Notes under the pieces: model-generated | The model's database searches: none | The model's input: only the letters and a program-made list of their open reading frames with translations | Told to the model about the DNA's origin: nothing | Shown here: in pieces, positions 1 to 11,190 of the stretch | Position numbering within the stretch: the first letter of the stretch is position 1 | Layout of the letters: the number at the start of each line of letters is the position of its first letter | Source of the DNA: Progne subis subis | Taxonomy: Eukaryota; Chordata; Aves; Passeriformes; Hirundinidae | Direction: 5' to 3' | Assembly (NCBI GenBank): GCA_022316685.1 | Contig: JAKJHU010000016.1 | Coordinates: forward strand, 1,612,001-1,676,000 | Length of the DNA stretch: 64,000 nt | Translations under genes and position numbers: made by a program

Positions 1-96
1 ACTGCATGAGGTAAATATCTCTCTGTTGCAGGGAGTTCTCATCACTGAGGTCAAATGGAAACAGAGGATTTGGTGGTACACATAATGCAGATGTGC
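1..96 (-). CDS. MCMDC2: MCMDC2 coding exon 14, cut by window edge
   Basis: Residues 626-657: GTSALCVPPNPLFPFDL, then SLQQRDIYLMQ. The human counterpart is CVAPNAVFPFEL...QRDLYLTQ. Acceptor ttgcctag|GCACA at 97. The frame is still open at position 1, so the stop and 3' UTR are outside. Confidence 0.93.
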
Positions 97-3000
97 CTAG
101 GCAAAGAAGAAATTAGGCTGTAAGACTTGATATTTGCCAGTATTTCAAGGGAAAAAAAAACTGATGCAAATTACTTAGTCATGCAGTCCTAGATCACAAT
201 TCTTACCTTGCTTCCAAATCTCTGTGAACAAGTATGACCGATGCTTAATAAACAAAAATACCCTCCAACCTTTGTTTTTGGTTTTCCAAGGGAGGGAAAT
301 CTGTCCTTAGTTTAACCTGAGCAATACCTTAAATAAACCAGCATGAAGGACAGACTTGGTGCATACAGCACTGGGACAAACTGACAGACTCCTCCAATAC
401 CAGTCTTCAACAATGGAAGTTCTGGATTTTGATTTGAAATTACCTGCTATTGTAATCAATGGATGTAGAATTTTTTCAGACTGGCAAAATGTGACAGTGA
501 TGCACCCAAGACTAAAGAACTGTTGTGCATTATTTACCGTGTTTTAGGGTCAGCGATGACTCAAGTAACAAGATGGCAATCACTGCATCTTCCTCAAGTA
601 CTGTCCGTCTTAAACTGAGCTTGGCATGAGCCTTAGCCAGTGAGATGCTGAGAGATCAATATAAAAGCATGTCAGAAATAAAAAATACTGCAGGCATGAA
701 TGCAATGTATATTGCTCCGTGTCAAGCTCTTGTGTGAATTAAAAGTTAACACTGGGGTGGATTTTTCATACTTCAGCTGTGCAGTTACACTTACCACAAA
801 ATACATATTATGCATTAACTTGTGCTAAAAAGTGGAACTTGGCATGTTATCCATTAATTTTTTCTGCTCCCATAATAAAGCTGTACATATTTAAATCCCA
901 TTCTCTTTCTAGGTAGTTTTAATAATGATACGTTTTGTAAATAGCTGGGTATTTGGGGTTTTTTGTACCTGGCAAAGTTGTTTGAACTTGGGTTTCTTTT
1001 AGCAGTGTCGATATATAAAGTAAATGGCATTCATAAATAGTAAATAAGATTAGTTATGCTTGAACTTTTCAAAATATGAGTCTTATGCAGATTTTTATTA
1101 AACAAGCTCCTGAGCAGATTAGCAAATTTCTCTTTGAAAATGGAAAGTAGAACATACAGAATTTTTAATGCAGAGGCCGATAATGTTGATCCATGAATGG
1201 AATCTCTTCTCACCCTGCGACTTGCAAGATAATAGCCCTGAATGAGACTTTCTGCTTCTGAACTCAGTTCAACATGCAGGTTCCTAGCAAACAAAATAAA
1301 CTAGAGAGAGGGCATACATTTTAAATATTTAACTGGAAAATAAGAAATTGACCTTTTTTCACATCATTTAATATACCAGTGGCATAGTAGTACAGGCTGG
1401 ACAATATATTCTACCAATATAATAGTAAAGACAGTTGTCACCATCTGGCTATGCTGAATAAGGAAAATACGAAGGATAATAATAAGGACAGATCTTGGAT
1501 AGTAAACAGAACTGCAGAATGGTTTGGGTTGGAAGAGACCTTAAAGATTATCCAGTTCCAACTCCTGCAATGGGCAGGGGCACTTTCCACTAGACCGGGT
1601 TGCTCAGAGCCCCATCAGCCTGGCCTTGAAGCACTTCCAGGGGGGAATCATCTGTTAGTTATGCTACAGATACTGACAATTAGAATGGAATACTAACTTC
1701 TACTACTGATTGTAAACTTCTTGGTCAAAAACAGATATTTGAGGTATGTTCTCATGTGGAAGTTAACTTAGTATGTTTTCCAGAAACACACTCAAACTGG
1801 TTTTATTATACTGCCCATTTTCAAGAACTGCAGCTGCTTTTGTCAGTGATCCTAATAGTGGAAATACAGTGGGGGAAAGGGCAGAAAGTGAGTATTAGAA
1901 GTTAAGCAGACAGCAGAGAGAACAAACCTTCTGATGCCAGACCCAGTATGACCTTCACAAAGATAATGCATTTCTAAGTTACTGTGTCTAATCTATTACC
2001 TCCTCGTAATCCTGTGTTCTGAACTGCTGTGAGACTTTGTACAGCATGGCTTCAGGATTAATGGCTTTTTTCAAGATATGATGTACAACAGGAGAAGAAA
2101 GGCGACAGGAGGGAAACTCATTGTAGATCAAGAGCCCAAAACCATCTAGAAGGTTAACTGGAATCAAACTCACATCCTAAAGAAAAGACCCATAGAAAGA
2201 AAACGTCTATTTTGGGCTTTTGATAGAAGCAGCTAGAAGGTGTGTTATATCTGAAATAGCCTATATCCACTTCTACTGCAAGATTATCTAATGAATTACC
2301 TGTAATACTTGGTCAAATTTTGTTTGAATGACACCGACTTTTTTGGGAAAGCTCTCTCATTTTGGAAGATACTTGATGTAAAGTTACTTAAGTTGTGACT
2401 TTCTGGGGAATACAAATTTTACTGTTCTATTTTATAGGTGAAAATGACAGCTATAGCACAGTTCCTCTCATAACAAGGCATATGCTTTACCATCTGTCCA
2501 ATTAGAAAGTTCTCCTTTTGTATATGTTTCTTTGAGGAAGAGTCCACATCTACAAAGGACCAAAAGTTGGTCTGAACTGAAACAGTAACTTGTTGGTCAG
2601 CCTCTTCTCCATACTTCTTCCCAGGAATAAATACTGTTGTTGTTCTGCTCTCTAGCACTAGGATAAGACAAAATTCATCAGTTATGTGATGGATTTAGCT
2701 TAGCTATAAATTCTAGTCCCACACACATCTGAAATCAGTCATGATTATGATTTTGCTAAATTGCTATGATTAATGAATGTAGTGTAGCAGATTTAAGTTT
2801 AGAGGACCTTGGCTTTTTTGTCTTTGTGTATTACACAGACCCATTAACAACAGCATACAGATTTTTGCAGCATTTGAGGGCCATAACCTGGGGAACAAAC
2901 CTAGCCTTAAATTGGCATATTTGTTTAGTTCTGTCCCCTCATTTGTTAGGAGGTGGGAGATTACCAGACTGTAGAAGTTCAAGTTTATCCTTTTTATATG

Positions 3001-6000
3001 AACTTAAGTCTCCTATGTAACAGATGCCACCCTTGGCCAGCACAGCGCTGCAGGCTTGAATACTGGCACTTCCGTGTTTATCCTTGGACACAGAAGGAAA
3101 AATGTCACTGCAAGGTGAGTGTCGTATGCCACGAGGCAGAAGACATAAGCTGTAATTCAGAAGCCTGGAGGATTAAATAATTCTGTCAGTCATAAATTGT
3201 TAAATTACCTCTAAAAAAACTTAAGTATTAAATCTTGCTTAGAAACAACAACAATAAAAAAACCCCTTAACATGAAACCAGCATCAAAACTAATTGTTTA
3301 ACTTTGAATGCAAAAGTAGAGGTTCAAGCCTGCTCTCCAACAGCTGTCATCAGAACTGTATTTCTTATGGATTAAACATGAGGCAAATCATGGGTTGCAG
3401 AAGTAATTCCTAGGAAATCAAAGATGTCTCGTAATTTAATGCCACTTTGTTAACTTCTCTTTCTGTTCTACAGAAACTTTTCCAGTGATTTAAAAGTTTA
3501 GACTATTAGTAATTCTGGCCATCTGGGAAAAAAGAAAAGGCTGGAACTTGTAAGCTCTGCCTTCCTGAGTTACACACTCCCCTCCAATTCTTTTGGAGAA
3601 AGAAGGTATAAAATATCTTTTTCATCTCTTGTACTATGTTCTTTAGCACAGAGAGGTTGCAAATTGTCTGTCTGGTTCCACAATCAAAGGCTCTTCATGG
3701 TTTTAAGATGTCAAAGCATGGTTTGTCCTACTGTTATGATCTGGGAGAAAATTACTAAGTAAAATTAGTAAGAATTAGTAAATAGGGTATTGCACCAATG
3801 GAAATATATAGGAAATGCCTACTTTTGACAGGCTGCTGACAGTAAATACTGTGCACATGCAAGACAGTACAAATTGCAATATTGATCATGATTTACAGTG
3901 TGCAACCATTTTAATATTAACCAGATGTTTTGATTCTTAAAACACTGAACTCCTGTTTCTCTCAAGAAATCTTAATCTTAACCTGGGAAAAAAAGAAATC
4001 TTGCAGTTCCCTTTTTAAAAATTTGAAGTAATTTCTGCAGCTAAATTTTGAAGTGGCCAAAGTTTTGGGATTTTTTTCACAACAAAAAATATTAGTGAAT
4101 TGGTTGAATAACTTCCAAACTAAAATAAAATTCCTGCCCCTTTCAGAGATCTTAAGTTATGAAAGGAGAAAGTTTTGTTTAAATATATGTAAATATGAGC
4201 ATATGGTACTTTTCTGCAGTATATGTAAAATAGTGTTAACGGTTGCATGAATAGGTAAATACATAAAATGCATAGTGAAAAATATTTAAAAGCAATAACA
4301 AGCAGATTTATAATCTATGTGTAAAAATACGTGTGAATTCTGATACCTTATTCAAATGGTTTTTATGAAAAAAGATAAAAATGTAAGTATCTATTTATAC
4401 ACTGCTTAGTTATTCAAAAGGCCAATAGCTGGGACTAGTGATGAGAGGGCTTAAATTGACACAAGATTTGAAAAGTTGAGTCCTTTTTTTTTTTTGCTAC
4501 CAGCTTCTGGGACAGCCTTCAGTTCTGATTTTAGAAGAATGGTTTATTTGAGCTCTGCAAAACAGTGCTAGTGTTCAATTCTTACCTGAATCTTAAAAGA
4601 GTTTTAGGAGGTTTTATAATTAATGAAGTTCTGATATAGATTTATCATTTGAAAGAAACAAAAATGTCCCAGGGATAAAAATTGAGTATTTAACTAAGTT
4701 GGAACCTTTTATATTCTTTTAAAACAAACTCTCTGGCTTTTCATGTAAGAACAGTCCTGTCATATTTAAGACTAGATTTTAAATTCTAATTTATGTGGGG
4801 AAAAAAAAAAGGAATCTCTTTACCTGTCAATTACTAGGGTGTCACTTGTCACAATCAAGAGATCCAGATAATCTGCATTTCCTTTTTCACATGTCTGTAC
4901 TAGACTCAGCAATATTGCAAGTTTAAGAGTATTGTAAGTGCCTGGTGGAACAACTTGAGAAGCAAAGATGTTGGCTAGGATGGCGGTAAACCTCCAGCAT
5001 GAACTTGAGGTCAGTGAGAGCAGATACTTAAAATTGTCACTGACAAAAGAAGGACCTAATGGAAACAAAGTACAGGTGAACAAACACATTAGAGAGACCT
5101 ATGCAAGTGTGTTAGAGCAAATCACCATTGGAGTCTTGATACAAAAACTTACCAAGAAGAAATATGTCTCTGTATTAAGCACAAATTCAGAATGTAAACA
5201 TCTGACACTTAATTTTACTGCTAAAAAGGTAGCAGACATGATCTGCTAGAACTGGTGGAATAAGAAAGGAAAACCAAACTGAAATATTAGGTTCATTTTA
5301 TATGATTTTAGAGTACTTTCCAATGGACAGAAGAAGATGGAAAGAGAAGCTGAAGAACTACAGTAAATAATTAGGGAGCTTCCCAAAGCATGGAAAGTGG
5401 GCAAAAGCAGATATTCTCAAATAACAGGAGACTGTTACACATTTCAGACTGTAAGAGGAAAGTCCCTGAGTGGTTTTGTAATCTGGACCTCTAGATAATA
5501 AAAAACTGTACCAAATCTCAACTTTTTTTTTTTTTTTCTAGGAGGTTTTCAGGTTTTTTAAAGATAATTTTTAATGGAACTTTCTTACCATTTGGTTTAT
5601 AGAGCTGTACACTAGTGACTTCTATACATGCAGTTGCTTGTAGGCCGTTTTGTACACAAGCTGGAATTCCTATAATCCTGTAGCGGTTTCCTATTGTCAT
5701 TTTATTGGCCAGTTCATCTGAAAATAATTAAAAAATAAGTGTAGGGGGGTTAAGCTACAGATACATTAGGGCATAAAAACAGTTTTAAAGACATGTTTTA
5801 GAAAACTTCTGAACATTCTGAACATCTGATTTTATGATTTAACATTGGCAGAAAACAGCTGGATGCCAGATGGATAATGGACTAGAATAAAATAAAATAC
5901 ACAATTTAAATTATTTAGTGCAAAAGGTAAGGAAGGCACAATAGGTGAGGGAAAATAGACTTCATTATAAAGAAAATGGACAGTGTATTTAGTCTTGCAT

Positions 6001-9000
6001 TGAAAAGAAAATAGATAGTTTTTTGCAACTATATTTCCTACTCTGAAACTTGTTGCACCACCATTAACTCACTGTCCTGTAAAATGTCAGAGAAAAACCC
6101 CCACGCCATACAGAGGAGCTACAAGCTACAGAGATTTCAAAAAGAAATCTGTAACACAGATAGCTCTGTGAGCCTTTATATTTCTGTGCTCCTTAGAAAA
6201 CTAAATCCCATTTCTTTTTTGAAAATGAGAATTAGATCCCATCAGATCTCAATCTCAGCCTGAGAAACACTGTACCCACACTGATCACTAGAGCTAGCAG
6301 AAAATTAATGCATGCAACTCTCAGTATCTTGACCATAGATTGTTCTATATATTTTTATTATCATTTCAATACTACTAGTTCTTTTTATTTAGTTTTCAAT
6401 AAATGAACCATATAATTCCCTAGACATCTGGAATGGAAGAGGATTTTTTTTGTTGCTTGTCTCTGTGTTTGTTTGGGGTCTTTTTGGGAATTAATGGAAG
6501 TGTGTTGCTGTGTTTTGATTTTTGTTAGATATTAACATTAGAAATCATTTAATGTTTGCAGTGGATGGCAGTGACAGTAGAAGCCAAAAATCCTGATGGC
6601 ATGTGGAAAACAGCTAGATTGAGGAAGGATGTTAAATATACATGAAATTAGTACAGAACAGCTGTACCAAAGGAAGTAGAAAGGAGGAAAAAACAAGGAA
6701 CAGTTAGACATTGCAAAGCTGGCCAAGGCATTTTAATTAAATGGAGATGTAAAAAAAAGTAACACAAGAATTTTGCTATGTACACTCTGCAATCACCTGT
6801 ACACACTGCTTTGTCACCTAGCTACTTTTTATAAAATTCAGGGAGCGAGTACAGAAAGAACTGCAATATGAATTATGACTTCCACCTTTTAGGGGAAAAA
6901 AAAAAAAAAAACAACAACAACAAAACCACACAACAAAAAAAAAACAAAACCCACAACACCACCCAAACCAAACAAAACTATAATTACAAGGGATCATTAA
7001 AGATCAATTCTAAAACAACATTTTTGACAGAACTCCAAAGCTCAGCTTACCTCTCAAGAACAGTGTAAATGCCTGAATCCTAATATGTGATTTATCAATG
7101 GAATATCCTTTCAAAGCATTCAGAATTTTAGCATCAATCATTTCAACTATTTGTTTATCTTTCAAAACAAAGGCAAAGAAAAAGGTTAATTCTCTTGAAA
7201 ACATCTTTCTTTAAAAGGCCTGATGTATTATAAGTGGGCTTTTTCCACTCACATATTTTGTTGACTTTTTATGTAACAGAAGTAGGAAACTACCAGATCT
7301 ATAAGCAAGATTACATAGATCCTACCACCAAGTACTCTAAATTTCACGTCTTCCTGCAGTGGTGAAGAACACAAGCTGCACACAAAATCTGTCCTCACTG
7401 TAGCAGACTCTGTAGCTCCAGGACAATGCACTCTGATGCACCTAAACCCTAAAAAAAGTAATCATTTACCAACCATTTAAAAGGAGGGCATAGCTTTAAT
7501 TTTAAATTTCCCATGAAGAACAGAAACAATTAAAATACTGGAGAGTGAAATTCTAAATCTATTATGTTTTTCTTCAGATGAGCCTCCCTTACATATTCCA
7601 TTAAAGTAATCCAACCAATTTATTGTGTTTGGCCACGAGATGGCAGAGTTTGCTACTGCACATTCCCAAGCTGAACGGGCTCTTGAGGAGCGAGCGGCTT
7701 CTGCCTGGCGTGGGATGACATGGGATATGGACAGTCACCATTACAGGTACGTGTCCTCGTGGAGACACCCGTGTGACTTAATCTGCAGTCTCCAAACTCT
7801 GGGATTCTGCTTCTCTTTTAGAACTGTATGGTCCCCCTTACAGAAAAAGAAAAAAAACAAAAACCCAACACCAGCCCTAAAAGTATTTAGGGCCTCTCTC
7901 TGCAATGGGACAAGAAGTTCAGCAGTACTACTACAAGCAGTAGCTCCACAGAAGTCAACCCCTCATCAAAGGAGGGCTTGTTCTATGCTAGAAGCTTTTG
8001 TCAGCCACTTAAGCATATTGTTCTGTGGCATTTTTTTATAGACAGAAACAGTTTCCAAGGAAAAAGCTTTTTTACTAGTTTAGCTTATTTACTTTTGAGA
8101 TATTTTATTGCTATTTAAGATATTTAAGTATTATGTTCTTTAAGATATTAAATATATCCAAGTTATACCAGAGACTTATGTTTTCTTCTATAAACTATCT
8201 TCAGCATTAGGAAAAGGGATTGCTGGCACAGCTATTCTTCCAAAACATTTAAGAATGCTGAGCAAGTCCACTCCTTTCAATTAACAAAAATCCTGCTGTG
8301 CTCATTACAAAAATGTATGCATAATAAAACTATATAGGAAAATAACCTTTGTTAGGCTAGGTTTTTCATCTCTTATTACCAAATTTATTTAAAAGCTTTT
8401 GAAATAGTACTGATTAATTTTTATATTTTTTACTACCTTCAGAGAATGGACAGGTTTCCTCAGTACAAAGAAATCTTGCTCCTTGTGTGTATTTTGTTAC
8501 AGTTCCCATTGCAATCACTATCCCTTCAGACATATAAAATCTTGGAGATGTGTAATTAAAAGGATATGCAGAAAGACTCAGAATATAACTTGGTAAAGGT
8601 GGCAAATGTGTTGGTTTCAGCAATATACTTATCTAGCAAAAGACACAATTATATTAATATAATAAAAACATTTTTATTTAAAACTGATTTACTTTTCATG
8701 GACAAACACACAACATAAATAACTAAAAAATTTCAGAAATACATGAAGGGTAACTAGATTCATATGAATTAATCTCACAATTGCAATATGGTTGGTGAGA
8801 CGTCCAGCGATTTTTAATTATAAATAATACTGCAACCAAAGTACAAAAATATTTGCTAATATTTCATGGTATTTGGAAGATTCAAGATCTAAATGGAGAA
8901 CCAATGCAGACTCACCTGGGCTTCTGTCTGCAATTGTTCAATTAATGATAACGTCTTAATAGCTACAAAGCATACCTGTGATGGAATAAAAACTTTGTTT

Positions 9001-9381
9001 TAGAAAGGAAAATCTTTTTAAAATTTAGATGATGCACTTTTGTCTACTCATCTATTATACACTTACTGACTGAAAAATCTGTGCAGCTTGTAGGGGGTTA
9101 TGAAGAATATAGTTTCCAAGAGTTGCATCCAATTCAGCAATGTCAGAAGGATTAATTGAAATAATGAAGCGATAAACAGCATAACTTTGTTTTGAGTCTG
9201 CAGGAGCAAAAAGTATCTTAAAATAACAGAGATTTGTGTAACATTACGTATCAATTTAACAGACTATCTGTTCAGTAATACCATTATATTTTTTGCAATC
9301 ATGCACAAATTTCTGAAGGCCACCACTTCTGTCAAGGTAGACAAGGACGACTTCCCTCATTTTCTGTATTTCAGGATCCAT
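1..9381 (-). CDS. MCMDC2: MCMDC2, minichromosome maintenance domain-containing protein 2 (14 coding exons, C-terminus beyond left edge)
   Basis: Fourteen exons joined at GT-AG junctions give 657 codons without a stop; human MCMDC2 has about 681 residues, so about 24 lie off the edge. The family is an atypical MCM paralogue; in mouse it is needed for repair of meiotic double-strand breaks and homologue pairing. Residues about 98-290 form the MCM N-terminal region, with a probable zinc site C153, C158, C186, C189. Residues about 283-541 correspond to the AAA+ ATPase, and 582-625 to the C-terminal helical lid (SASALKI to LLLESSL). By eye the ATPase motifs are degenerate: Walker A position reads LIVTSDTLVID, Walker B reads GGICYIGDL, and the Arg-finger SRFD position reads DGFG. 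M1 opens MDPEIQKMREVV; M8 is an alternative start. Assignment rests on near-continuous similarity to the human protein as I remember it. Confidence 0.96.
538..647 (-). CDS. MCMDC2: MCMDC2 coding exon 13 (helical lid)
   Basis: Residues 589-625: LISLAKAHAKLSLRRTVLEE then DAVIAILLLESSLTLKH. This matches the MCM lid pattern LIRLSEAHAR...EEDV. Acceptor tctctcag|CATCTC, donor CACG|GTAAAT. Confidence 0.95.
1158..1300 (-). CDS. MCMDC2: MCMDC2 coding exon 12
   Basis: Residues 542-588 (FILFARNLHVELSSEAES, GYYLASRRVRRDS, LSASALKI). The acceptor is ctctctag|TTTATT, since human similarity begins upstream of a nearer AG (tttgctag|GAACC) that would drop FILFAR. Donor AATTCT|GTATGT, phase 2. Confidence 0.94.
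1512..1647 (-). mobile_element. CR1 LINE 3'-end fragment
   Basis: The plus strand reads agaatggtttgggttggaag, then the stretch ending in cttccactagaccgggttgc. This is the reverse complement of the 3' UTR of avian CR1. It is 5'-truncated, as is usual, and lies in the MCMDC2 intron between coding exons 11 and 12. A chance 81-codon plus-strand ORF runs through it. Confidence 0.9.
2000..2176 (-). CDS. MCMDC2: MCMDC2 coding exon 11 (Arg-finger position)
   Basis: Residues 483-541 (DVSLIPVNLLDGFGLLI to TQDYEE). In active MCMs the LDGFGLLI position is LSRFDLxx, carrying the arginine finger; here residues 493-496 are Asp-Gly-Phe-Gly. An in-frame 177-nt exon with phase 0 at both ends. Confidence 0.96.
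2491..2657 (-). CDS. MCMDC2: MCMDC2 coding exon 10
   Basis: Residues 427-482: VLESRTTTVFIPGKKYGEE, NFWSFVDVDSSSKKH and FLIGQM. Acceptor atcctag|TGCTA, donor CAGATG|GTAAAG. Confidence 0.96.
2965..3164 (-). CDS. MCMDC2: MCMDC2 coding exon 9 (Walker B-equivalent region)
   Basis: Residues 360-426. LAKGGICYIGDL aligns with MCM Walker B (LADGGVCCIDEF), with the catalytic Asp-Glu replaced by Gly411-Asp412. Acceptor cctccag|GCTTC, donor TCTG|GTAATC. Confidence 0.95.
4824..5055 (-). CDS. MCMDC2: MCMDC2 coding exon 8 (Walker A-equivalent region)
   Basis: Residues 283-359. SLTSSSCWRFTAILANIFAS is nearly identical to the human protein. The segment LDLLIVTSDTLVID aligns with the Walker A strand-loop of canonical MCMs (GDPGxAKS) but lacks the Gly-Lys-Ser signature. 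Donor GACAG|GTAAAG, phase 2. Confidence 0.96.
5589..5717 (-). CDS. MCMDC2: MCMDC2 coding exon 7
   Basis: Residues 240-282, with IGNRYRIIGIPACV, part of the OB-fold region of the MCM N-terminal domain. Acceptor ttttcag|ATGAAC, donor AATG|GTAAGA. Reading through the donor gives a short basic tail ending at a T-rich tract, which is intron. Confidence 0.95.
6896..6978. repeat. A-rich low-complexity tract with CAA/CCA runs
   Basis: About 80 bases almost entirely A and C on the plus strand (AAC triplets, A10 runs), in the MCMDC2 intron before exon 6. On the transcribed strand it is a T/G-rich tract. Confidence 0.85.
7051..7158 (-). CDS. MCMDC2: MCMDC2 coding exon 6
   Basis: Residues 204-239 (DKQIVEMIDAKILNALKGYS to FTLFLR). 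Acceptor tttgaaag|ATAAA, donor AGAG|GTAAGC; both ends phase 1. Confidence 0.95.
7326..7448 (-). CDS. MCMDC2: MCMDC2 coding exon 5 (second zinc-site cysteines)
   Basis: Residues 163-203, with HCPGATESATVRTDFVCSLC and LQEDVKFRVLG. C186 and C189 (CSLC) form the second zinc pair. Acceptor ttttttag|GGTTT, donor GGTG|GTAGGA. Confidence 0.96.
7633..7646 (+). promoter_or_regulatory. Candidate CTCF binding motif
   Basis: CCACGAGATGGCAG preceded by TGG fits the vertebrate CTCF core CCASYAGRKGGCRS at 13 of 14 positions. It lies in the MCMDC2 intron between exons 4 and 5, in a locally GC-richer patch. Occupancy cannot be judged from sequence. Confidence 0.45.
8437..8632 (-). CDS. MCMDC2: MCMDC2 coding exon 4 (first zinc-site cysteines)
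   Basis: Residues 98-162, containing THLPPLPSY and GIVIAMGTVTKYTQGARFLC. C153 and C158 (CTEETC) are the first cysteine pair of the MCM-type zinc site. Donor GAAG|GTAGTA, phase 1. Confidence 0.96.
8916..8975 (-). CDS. MCMDC2: MCMDC2 coding exon 3
   Basis: A 60-nt in-frame exon for residues 78-97 (VCFVAIKTLSLIEQLQTEAQ). Acceptor catcacag|GTATG, donor CCCAG|GTGAGT. Its length is a multiple of three and both ends are phase 0, so skipping it would keep the frame. Confidence 0.94.
9067..9197 (-). CDS. MCMDC2: MCMDC2 coding exon 2
   Basis: Encodes residues 34-77 (DSKQSYAVYRF to AAQIFQS). The acceptor is tcctgcag|ACTC and the donor TCA|GTAAGTG. It enters in phase 1 and leaves in phase 0. Confidence 0.95.
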
Positions 9382-9409
9382 CTTCCAAGATACTGCACTC
9401 TTTATCCAA
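9282..9409 (-). CDS. MCMDC2: MCMDC2 exon with start codon (CDS 9282-9381)
   Basis: ATG is at 9381-9379. It encodes residues 1-33, including VYLDRSGGLQKF, a block shared with human MCMDC2. It ends phase 1 at AATG|GTATTA, a weak donor. The acceptor cccacag|TTGG at 9410 suggests 28 nt of leader (9382-9409) in the same exon. The intron that follows is only 84 nt. Confidence 0.93.
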
Positions 9410-9792
9410 CTGTGGGAATAAACTGTGAAGAAATTATGGTAGCACTGGCCATACAAAATTAAAACAGTCTTTTTTTCAAAATATGCAATTCTTGAAGGAT
9501 TTTTAAAATTCAGTTCAAAGCTCTTTCCAATGTCTGAAGTGTACCCTGTTTCTAGAGTAAATTTCTGAGGAATGCTCTAGTTGTTTTCCTCGGTGAATTA
9601 CTTCACTCTCCTAATTCCCATGAAATTACGGTTTCCATTTAATGTAACCTCTCCTGTAGATTTTATAATCAGTCTATCAAAAGTAAGACTTAAAATTTTA
9701 TCTCCCTTATTTGAGAAGTCTGTCATAGCTGTTAAAAGTATGAAATTGGGCAATATCTCTTTTCTTAAAATCTGACTTTGCTACCCTCCTGT

Positions 9793-9819
9793 GATCAGCA
9801 CCCACTCAGGGTGCTGATC
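9793..9819. repeat. Perfect 11-bp inverted repeat (hairpin)
   Basis: GATCAGCACCC, a 5-nt loop, then GGGTGCTGATC. It lies about 0.4 kb upstream of the MCMDC2 start-codon exon. The stem is too short for a typical miRNA precursor. Confidence 0.8.
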
Positions 9820-10789
9820 TTCCACCTATTTCCATGTATGGACACAGACATTTAATTCTGGTTCCCACTGGGAAGGCTTTTACAACTACAGTTTTGGTTT
9901 TGAGGCTGACTGTGCTCTTAAGTGTGGTTTTTGCTATGTATTACCCACTTTTTAAGAGTAGAGTCTTGTGGCATGAAGCACTACTTTGCAGAATTTAGAA
10001 GGAGAAAAAATGGTATTTTGTATATATGCATCTGTTTTAATGTCTTTCGTTTTTTCTTCTGCAAAACGTCCTTGGTCCTCTCTGTAGATGACCAATATGA
10101 AACAATATGCGAACCTTTAAAAAATAAGCCTTAGCTACATGGTAAAGGATAGGACATGGACTTACTGAGCTGATGAGCAATCAAAGCTCACGGCAAACGA
10201 CAGATTCCCTGTAGGAGTTTGCAGAAATGACTTCGGGAGGACTAAGAGATCAACATCCAAGAGGAGTTAGTGGATTCCAGCACAACTTCAGTGTGGCAGC
10301 AGCATAAACCCTGTGGCCTGAGAACTGTACACTGTGGGCTGGAATGTGTTTAGTGCCTGAAGTAACAAAGGCACAAGTTAAAAGACAATTTATCATAGAG
10401 ATTCCTCCTTCCCCACCCCCGGTGTCTTTGGGATTACTCCTGCACAATTACTACTCCATCGCTTGAAATATTCAGCAACAAGGGCTTAAAGAAATCTACA
10501 CACATAGATCTGTTGTATCTCCCCGGATCCTGTGTTTCGCGGGCTGGACACCCAGGACACCACACACGACAGGAAGGACTGAGCTATGGCCCCGCTCATT
10601 GTACACTAAGCAGCCATCGCCTAAGCTTCAGAAAATAAAGCCTGACCAGGGTGATGGTGTTCCCCGGAGTCCCCACAGCCAGCTAACCGCACTCCAGGCG
10701 TGACTCGGCACAACCAGCCACCATCTCCCGGCTGGCTTCAGCTTCCTGCCATCGGCACCCCCGCCTCACAGACCTCTGCACCAGTTATT

Positions 10790-11190
10790 CACCAGGCTTC
10801 CTACGGCCGGGGCGGCAGCAGCGGGCACCGCGGGGGCCGGGCTGCCCTCAGCCCCGCTCCCTGTGCCCGCCGGGGAGGCCAAGGCGGCCCTGTGCGAGGT
10901 GGCAGCGAGGCCTCGGCACCCGCGGCCCGGCGCTCCGGGCGGCACGGCGCTCCCCTCAGCCCCTCAGCCGGCGGCGCGGGAAGAGCTACAGCCCGCAGGG
11001 CTCGGTGGTGTAGGGGCAGCGCTTTTGCTCAGTGCAAGCCCTCGGGCAAGGCCATTCCCAGCCCACCCCACACCCACAGCTGCCCCAGCCCCGCGGCCAC
11101 CACCGGTAGTGGCGACTCGGCCCCACACAGCTTCTGCCGTCACCCACGGGCAGGGCACGGGACATGGCTCTGTCAGCGTACAAAGTACTG
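10790..11190 (-). promoter_or_regulatory. MCMDC2: CpG island, probable MCMDC2 promoter
   Basis: Base composition changes abruptly from AT-rich to GC-rich with dense CG dinucleotides and a GC box (GGGGCGG at 10809-10815). It lies 1.4 kb upstream of the MCMDC2 start-codon exon, where a CpG-island promoter would be expected. I cannot fix the transcription start or the leader exon's donor. Open frames of 100-185 codons through it on both strands are Pro/Arg/Ala-rich composition artefacts. Confidence 0.7.

Noticed and set aside
1451..1696. 81-codon plus-strand ORF
   Set aside because: It reads through the antisense of a CR1 3' end.
7625..8041. 138-codon plus-strand ORF
   Set aside because: Antisense to an MCMDC2 intron, crosses an A-rich tract, and shows no domain or splice logic.
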